This document shows positions 6,651-10,232 of a stretch of DNA of 10,232 bases, one piece after another. The first letter of the stretch is position 1; the number at the start of each line of letters is the position of its first letter. Where the stretch lies: positions 1 through 10,232 of the forward strand of contig RGMU01000038.1 in NCBI GenBank assembly GCA_010021705.1, given 5' to 3'. The position numbers and the translations under genes are program-made. Source of the DNA: Chitinophagia bacterium (GTDB lineage: Bacteria; Bacteroidota; Bacteroidia; Chitinophagales; Chitinophagaceae). The notes beneath the pieces are model-generated. The model saw nothing but the letters and a program-made list of their open reading frames with translations, did not search any database and was not told the origin of the DNA.

Positions 6651-6658
6651 CGAAGGTA
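6651..6658 (-). promoter_or_regulatory. Possible -7 box (TACCTTCG variant) for the ABC exporter gene
   Basis: The minus strand reads TACCTTCG, one mismatch from TAnnTTTG, only 4 bases before the ATG at 6646. Transcription would start about at the ATG, making the message nearly leaderless. An alternative is read-through from the MNT gene 70 bases upstream. Confidence 0.3.
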
Positions 6659-6716
6659 CTACACATTCTGCCTTTACGGCTTAATGTATCGCTAATTTTA
6701 TGCTATAAGCACCTGT

Positions 6717-7022
6717 TTAGACATAATGCAAATCTTCTACCATAGTTTGATAATATTTTTCCCTGATAAGGTGTCTTTTCACTAAATCAACCTTGCGCTT
6801 AAACACCCCTTCCTCTAAAAAATCGGCAAGGTCTAAAAACGCCAAACCTATAGGCTGTGAAAACTCTACTATCAAGTCTATATCACTTTCTGGTGTTTGT
6901 TCATTACGTGCCACAGAGCCAAACAATGCTAGAGAAGAAACATGGTATTTTTCTTTCAAATATGGCATTAGCTCCCTTAACTTGCTAAGTATGCTTTCCT
7001 TGTTAAATAGTGGTGCATCCAT
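6717..7022 (-). CDS. Minimal nucleotidyltransferase (MNT-type, solitary)
   Basis: A 101-residue MNT-domain protein of the DNA polymerase beta-like superfamily. The active-site motif is complete: LFGSVARNEQTPESDIDLIVEF contains Gly35-Ser36, and Asp47 and Asp49 as the DxD pair; a third carboxylate is supplied by Asp79 in KVDLV. Such proteins are usually the antitoxin half of HEPN-MNT modules, where MNT can adenylylate (AMPylate) the HEPN toxin (established for MntA-HepT). No HEPN gene follows or precedes it here: downstream lies the ABC exporter and upstream the diphosphatase gene, 36 bases away. It has its own -7 box (TACCTTTG). It may be an orphan left after loss of the toxin, or act on something else. 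Confidence 0.88.
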   Translation of the reverse strand: MDAPLFNKESILSKLRELMPYLKEKYHVSSLALFGSVARNEQTPESDIDLIVEFSQPIGLAFLDLADFLEEGVFKRKVDLVKRHLIREKYYQTMVEDLHYV

Positions 7023-7038
7023 GTTTAGCGTTTATAGG

Positions 7039-7046
7039 CAAAGGTA
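7039..7046 (-). promoter_or_regulatory. Bacteroidota-type -7 box for the MNT gene
   Basis: The minus strand reads TACCTTTG, an exact TAnnTTTG match, 16 bases before the ATG at 7022 and inside the 36-base gap after the diphosphatase stop codon. It suggests that the MNT gene can be transcribed separately from the gene upstream. Confidence 0.5.
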
Positions 7047-7058
7047 CGAAAAAGTGGT

Positions 7059-7952
7059 TTAATGCGGTACTACTGCTTCTATGGTGGCATCTTCTTTGGG
7101 CTGGGTGGTAGCAGTATTTGCATTCATTTCCAACATCAGGTCGGCAAGCATAACTTTTGGGGTTTGTTTGCTGTGCTTTTTCTTTTTTATGTCCACTGCT
7201 TGCGCTACCGGGTCTTTAGTGTATTGGTATATGCTCCACTGCCCGGCAGTATATTCCAATGCCGTAAGGTTTTCTATCCAGTCGCCTGAATTCATATAAA
7301 TCACTTTGGCTTCGCCTATAGTGTTTTCTTTTATCACCGGCGTGTGTATATGCCCGCATACCACATAGTCAAAATCGTTATCTATTGCTATTTGGCATAC
7401 CGTATCTTCAAAGTTATTTACATGTTTTACTGCCTTTTTCACGCTATTTTTTACTGCTTTGCTTAATGATACTTTTCCCTGACCCATCTTCATGGAAAAG
7501 AAATTAACCATTCGGTTTATCAGTATTAGCAAATCATAGCCCAATGCACCTAACTTTGCCAACCAACGGCTGTTTTGCATCACCACATCAAACACATCAC
7601 CATGAAATATCCACACGCGTTGGTCATTCACTTTTAACGACAGTTTATTCGTTATTTTAAGTGTTCCTAAGCTAAAACCCTTAAATTTACGCAATAGCTC
7701 ATCATGATTGCCCGGAATGTAATACACCGGCACTCGCTTAGTTATCAGGCTAATTAAATGCTTTATTACCATCATGTGGGTTACAGGCCAATAACGCTTT
7801 CTAAACTGCCATATATCTACTATGTCGCCATTCAGCACCACTAATTTTGGCTTAATGGTCTTCAAATATTGCAGCAATTCTTTGGCATGGCAGCCTAATG
7901 TGCCTAAGTGTATATCCGACAATATCAATATATCTACCTCTCTTTTTGCCAT
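7059..7952 (-). CDS. UDP-2,3-diacylglucosamine diphosphatase-like metallophosphoesterase (LpxH-type)
   Basis: A 297-residue calcineurin-like metallophosphoesterase of the form typical of Bacteroidota, which in lipid A synthesis hydrolyses UDP-2,3-diacylglucosamine to lipid X and UMP at the cytoplasmic membrane face. Metal ligands are all visible: Asp13 and His15 in SDIHLG, Asp43 in NGDIVD, Asn82 in GNHDE, His117 in FHGDVFD, and His202 and His204 in GHIH. The stretches RYWPVTHMMVIKHL, GYDLLILINRMVNFF and NSGDWIENLTALEY also agree with the family. The ATG at 7952-7950 (MAKREVDILILSDIHLG) is chosen; an upstream in-frame ATG at 8000 would add 16 residues of unusual hydrophobic/basic sequence. The last 40 residues are low in complexity (KKKKHSKQTPK..NANTATTQPKEDATIE) and may be a disordered tail. 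Assignment to LpxH rather than a sister phosphoesterase is by similarity from memory. Confidence 0.85.
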   Translation of the reverse strand: MAKREVDILILSDIHLGTLGCHAKELLQYLKTIKPKLVVLNGDIVDIWQFRKRYWPVTHMMVIKHLISLITKRVPVYYIPGNHDELLRKFKGFSLGTLKITNKLSLKVNDQRVWIFHGDVFDVVMQNSRWLAKLGALGYDLLILINRMVNFFSMKMGQGKVSLSKAVKNSVKKAVKHVNNFEDTVCQIAIDNDFDYVVCGHIHTPVIKENTIGEAKVIYMNSGDWIENLTALEYTAGQWSIYQYTKDPVAQAVDIKKKKHSKQTPKVMLADLMLEMNANTATTQPKEDATIEAVVPH

Positions 7953-8101
7953 ACTTCTTGTTCTGATTTTTAAAAATAAACTACAAATAGAATACGCCAA
8001 AGTAAAGATAACATTATGTCTATATTAATCGTATATTAAGCCCTATAATTATTCACAAATTCTTGAATATTACCCACATTTTTCGTACCTCCGTGTTCTT
8101 T

Positions 8102-8118
8102 GTGGATATTTTATCCAC
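8102..8118. repeat. Perfect 7-bp inverted repeat upstream of scpB
   Basis: GTGGATA at 8102-8108 and TATCCAC at 8112-8118 are separated by TTT. It lies about 20 bases upstream of the scpB -33 element. The surrounding 8087-8150 sequence is unusual (CCTCCGTGTTCTTTGTGG, then a second CTTTGTG 40 bases later at 8138-8144), unlike the nearby coding DNA. The rest of the 206-base region 8001-8206 holds no gene that I can support. Confidence 0.4.
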
Positions 8119-8138
8119 TTTATGTGCATTCTATCGCC

Positions 8139-8168
8139 TTTGTGCTACCTTATAATGCCGTATTTTTG
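8139..8168 (+). promoter_or_regulatory. scpB promoter (-33 TTTG, -7 TATTTTTG)
   Basis: TTTG at 8139-8142 and TATTTTTG at 8161-8168 are separated by 18 bases, matching the Bacteroidota TTTG-N19-TAnnTTTG promoter within one base of spacing. The ATG at 8207 lies 38 bases beyond the -7 box. This is the best promoter match in the window. Confidence 0.65.
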
Positions 8169-8206
8169 CTAAGTATAACTGTTTATCTCATATCTGTTTA
8201 GTAACT

Positions 8207-8815
8207 ATGGCTATAGAAATAATACAATTAATGCCTCACATAGAAGCCTTAGTTTTTGCATCAGAGCGTCCGCTAACGCTTATGGACTTAATGCCCATTG
8301 TAGCAGAAATGACCGAAGAAGCTGTCTCCGAAGCCCTGCTTAGCGAATGTATGCTTCAAATTAAGCAAAAATACGACAATAGCCATTTCCCGTTCCAATT
8401 AGTAGAAACCGGAGGAGGGTTTCAGTTTCTGACCAAAAAAGCCTTTCACAATACTGTTGTTAAACTTAACGGCAACAAGCACATTAAAAAGCTGTCCACC
8501 GCAGCTATGGAAACCCTGTCTATCATTGCCTACAAACAGCCCATTACCAAAAGCGAAATTGAATATATACGTGGCGTAAGTGCCGATTACAGCCTCCAAA
8601 AGCTATTGGAAAAAGAGCTTATTGTTATCACGGGGCGCAAAGAAGACGTTGTAGGCAAGCCATTGGTATATGCCACTTCTAAGTCCTTTATGGACTATTT
8701 AGGCATTAACTCTCCGGAACAGTTACCCCGCCTAAAGGATATTGCCGATGTTGATATTGTGATGCCTACATTAGGCGCAGATGCCACTCCTACAGACTTG
8801 CAGCCGGAGCTGTAA
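8207..8815 (+). CDS. scpB: Segregation and condensation protein B
   Basis: A 202-residue kleisin-associated protein of the SMC-ScpAB condensin complex, which compacts and separates newly replicated chromosomes. It has two winged-helix domains: residues 8-90 (IEALVFASERPLTLMDLMPI at 12-31 is the classical opening) and about 95-170. The diagnostic second-domain motif is METLSIIAYKQPITKSEIEY at 101-120, followed by IRGVSADYSLQKLLEKELI, then GRKEDVVGKPLVYATS at 143-158 and FMDYLGINSPEQLP at 161-174. The C-terminal 28 residues are acidic and variable, as in other members. scpA is not adjacent, and it has its own promoter, so it is probably monocistronic here. Confidence 0.95.
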   Translation: MAIEIIQLMPHIEALVFASERPLTLMDLMPIVAEMTEEAVSEALLSECMLQIKQKYDNSHFPFQLVETGGGFQFLTKKAFHNTVVKLNGNKHIKKLSTAAMETLSIIAYKQPITKSEIEYIRGVSADYSLQKLLEKELIVITGRKEDVVGKPLVYATSKSFMDYLGINSPEQLPRLKDIADVDIVMPTLGADATPTDLQPEL

Positions 8816-8839
8816 ACATCCCCGCTCAAAATTTATTAA

Positions 8840-8860
8840 CCGTTATTAACGGCTTTTGTT
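8840..8860 (+). terminator. Possible weak terminator after scpB
   Basis: CCGTT at 8840-8844 and AACGG at 8848-8852 flank a 3-base loop (ATT) and are followed by CTTTTGTT. The stem is short and the T-tract interrupted. It sits 24 bases after the scpB stop codon and before the next start at 8887, and could instead be a palindromic operator for the downstream gene. Confidence 0.35.
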
Positions 8861-8886
8861 GCTATTTTGCTTTACTTCGCCCTGAA

Positions 8887-9540
8887 ATGTATAGGTGGCT
8901 CTGCAAATCCATGCTGTGTGCTTTGTGTATAAGCAGTGCTTATGCGCAAGAGCAACGTGTGTTTAACGGCTACATAGCAGCCGGAGCAAATTTTGCCCAA
9001 GTGGACGGAGACAGCTATTACGGTTACCACAGAGCAGGGCTAAATGCCGGTCCCGGCGTGTTAGTAAAGCTATCTTCGGCATGGCAGGCTCGCTTAGAAC
9101 TACTGTATAGTGTTAAAGGCAGTCGCGGGCAAACCATCACCACATCGCCCTATATAGGGCAATACGTTACCAAATATTACATGAATTTGCGGTATGTGGA
9201 AATTCCCGTTACCATGGGCTACAGCTATCAAAGATATGCCTTTGAAGCCGGCATTGGCTATGCCCGCCTTGTTGGCAGCGAAGAGTGGCTACTCACCGAC
9301 CAACCCTTTACCATAGACCCCGACAAACACAGGTTTAACAGCACCGATATAGGCATGATATTGGGCGGGTGTTACCAACTTTCACACGGCTATGGCATTA
9401 GCTTTAGGTGGGAGTATTCGCTTGTGCCTATCCGCCCCTATAGCAGCATACCCATAGGGTATAGCTATGGGTATGCTGGTCAGTTTAACAATGTTGTGGC
9501 TATCAGGCTATTAAAGTATTTTGGTAAAAGAGCCGAATAG
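8887..9540 (+). CDS. Outer-membrane beta-barrel protein (PorT-like family)
   Basis: A 217-residue protein with a signal peptide (MYRWLCKSMLCALCISSAYA, probable cut after Ala20 before QEQ), so it is exported. The mature part has alternating aromatic/small residues typical of outer-membrane strands: YIAAGANFAQVDGDSYYGYH, LNAGPGVLVKLSSAW, ARLELLYSVKGSRG, LRYVEIPVTMGYSYQ, FEAGIGYARLVGS, GISFRWEYSLVPI and a last strand NVVAIRLLKYF. The VDGD..GYHRAGL start and the LRYVEIPVTM segment match Bacteroidota PorT-family barrels (OMP_b-brl_2 type), of which one member, PorT, acts in type IX secretion. This paralogue's role is unknown. A degenerate -7 box (TACTTCGC at 8873) lies 6 bases before the ATG. The eight-strand size fits about 200 residues. 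Confidence 0.8.
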   Translation: MYRWLCKSMLCALCISSAYAQEQRVFNGYIAAGANFAQVDGDSYYGYHRAGLNAGPGVLVKLSSAWQARLELLYSVKGSRGQTITTSPYIGQYVTKYYMNLRYVEIPVTMGYSYQRYAFEAGIGYARLVGSEEWLLTDQPFTIDPDKHRFNSTDIGMILGGCYQLSHGYGISFRWEYSLVPIRPYSSIPIGYSYGYAGQFNNVVAIRLLKYFGKRAE

Positions 9541-9541
9541 T

Positions 9542-9566
9542 CTATAATTTAACTTATAGTTTATTA
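9542..9566 (+). terminator. Possible A/T-rich terminator after the barrel gene
   Basis: CTATAA at 9542-9547 and TTATAG at 9554-9559 form a perfect 6-bp stem with a 6-base loop, directly after the stop codon at 9540, followed by TTTATTA. The stem has only two G-C pairs, so it would be weak. Confidence 0.35.
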
Positions 9567-9662
9567 CCGTATCAGCGTTACATTACCCCGCTTTTTGACC
9601 ATTAAGCCGTCTTTGCTATTGGCACTGATTTCGTAGATGTCTTGTCCTAAAATCCTGAGCAT
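9564..9662 (-). pseudogene. Possible 3' remnant of an unrecognised gene
   Basis: A 32-codon minus-strand frame runs from an ATG at 9662 to TAA at 9566-9564, with a TGA just upstream at 9668-9666. Its sequence QDIYEISANSKDGLMVKKRG followed by NVTLIR looks like the natural C-terminal end of a protein rather than random translation (charged/hydrophobic alternation, ending in a strand). The family is not recognised. It could also be a chance frame; no partner piece is seen in the 54 bases before 9717. Confidence 0.25.
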
Positions 9663-9716
9663 CCTGATTCAGACAAAAACCAATTACTCCTTCTCCGCCC
9701 ATTTGCGGATGGAAAT

Positions 9717-10130
9717 TTAAGCACTAATATTATTAGCCGTAGGAGCAAGGTCTAATTCCGGTATGCTAATAAATGTAATGTCTAAGTCTATCACATTAGC
9801 ATATTCAACAATGATGAGGTCTTTCTTTGTAGAAACAACCGAATCGCCGTTTTGGGCATCACCGGCATTAATAAGTTTCTTCTCTGCATCGGTGATGTAA
9901 ATTCTTTCGAAATTGCCATTACGGCAAATAAAATCTTGCACATAGCCCGAATACTGTATTCTACCTGATTTTGCCTCAACCCAAGCGTCTATAAATGCTA
10001 AGCCTTTACTTCTTACAATTTCTTCATAACCATCTAATATTAACTTCCCGGTTTTGTAATCGTGAGAATAACCACTAAATAAATACCACCAACGGTTATA
10101 AGGCTTTAATATGCTGATGTATAAGTTTAA
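9717..10130 (-). pseudogene. 5'-truncated remnant of an uncharacterised Bacteroidota protein
   Basis: A continuous minus-strand frame of 137 codons, from just after the upstream gene's stop codon to TAA at 9719-9717, with no ATG anywhere; the first GTG is only at 9941. Reading from 10130 it gives a strongly protein-like sequence: LKPYNRWWYLFSGYSHDYK, then GLAFIDAWVEAKSGRIQYSG, then YVQDFICRNGNFERIYITDA and a DLDITFISIPELDL end. The order of an aromatic W.YLFSG motif, a V.A....YSG.V.D segment, an L/F.RIYI segment and a hydrophobic C-terminal strand resembles the C-terminal soluble domain of uncharacterised Bacteroidota proteins that carry N-terminal membrane helices (DUF6338-like by memory, weak). 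The N-terminal part appears to be missing. A GTG start at 9941 giving a 74-residue protein is less likely because it would split the conserved block. Confidence 0.5.
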
Positions 10131-10232
10131 TTAAAACTCGTCAATTTTGTAACTAGGGTCCAACTGCAGGGAATCGATAAGAGCATTACAGGCTTTGATG
10201 TTTGTTCTGTACCACTCGGATTGATCCACATC
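10131..10232 (-). CDS. C-terminal end of an unidentified gene, cut by the window edge
   Basis: The minus strand from 10232 reads as an open frame of 33 residues ending in TAA at 10133-10131: SEWYRTNIKACNALIDSLQL and then DPSYKIDEF. Codon use and composition look genuine (amphipathic helix with an acidic tail). Too short to identify. The stop codon abuts the 9717-10130 remnant directly, which suggests that a rearrangement joined the two. Confidence 0.45.
   Translation of the reverse strand, partial: DVDQSEWYRTNIKACNALIDSLQLDPSYKIDEF

Noticed and set aside
7953..8000. Sixteen-residue N-terminal extension of the LpxH-like protein
   Set aside because: Family members begin a few residues before the DIHLG motif, as from ATG 7952; the extension is unlike them.
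1..10232. CRISPR array, tRNA, rRNA or intact insertion sequence
   Set aside because: No regularly spaced repeats, no cloverleaf or rRNA-like sequence, and no intact transposase; the Rpn fragment at the left edge is a nuclease family and not itself proof of a mobile element.

Overview
The window looks like chromosomal DNA from a member of the Bacteroidota, probably Chitinophagales or a near relative (inference). The signs are: repeated TAnnTTTG -7 promoter boxes upstream of genes; A/T-rich leaders with almost no Shine-Dalgarno sequences; a PorT-type outer-membrane barrel; a lipoprotein with an EGF-like module; an Rpn-type nuclease N-terminus; and a Bacteroidota-type UDP-2,3-diacylglucosamine diphosphatase. 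I see no rRNA, tRNA, CRISPR array or intact insertion sequence.

Layout. 1-67 (-): start of an Rpn/PDDEXK-family nuclease gene cut by the window edge. 151-786 (-): unknown protein with two membrane segments. 948-1526 (+): EGF-like lipoprotein. 1617-1976 (+): histidine-rich single-pass membrane protein with a 45-nt tandem repeat. 2029-3009 (+): hldD. 3128-4030 (+): two-gene operon of an unknown protein and a frameshifted HEPN-like gene, preceded by a promoter and a large hairpin. 4169-4908 (+): CDGSH iron-sulfur protein and a GNAT acetyltransferase. 4905-6646 (-): lipid-flippase-like (MsbA-type) ABC exporter broken by an internal deletion/frameshift. 6717-7022 (-): solitary MNT nucleotidyltransferase. 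7059-7952 (-): LpxH-like diphosphatase. 8207-8815 (+): scpB. 8887-9540 (+): outer-membrane barrel. 9541-10232: mostly degraded coding sequence on the minus strand, ending in the 3' end of another gene.

How the genes fit together. Three separate genes touch lipopolysaccharide: HldD makes the core heptose precursor, the LpxH-like enzyme acts in lipid A synthesis, and the ABC exporter resembles lipid A flippases. They are not one operon. The remainder is a mix of housekeeping (scpB), envelope proteins of unknown role, and small defence or toxin-antitoxin-like genes (Rpn, HEPN pair, MNT).

The main points for a second look are: the HEPN-like gene, whose two halves sit in different frames joined near an A4 run at 3842-3845; the hairpin at 3052-3087 at the likely transcription start of that operon; the ABC gene, which lacks about 25 residues including the Q-loop; and the minus-strand coding remnant at 9717-10130, which has no start codon. 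Two disruptions plus a remnant in 10 kb could be real gene decay or assembly error; the sequence alone cannot decide.
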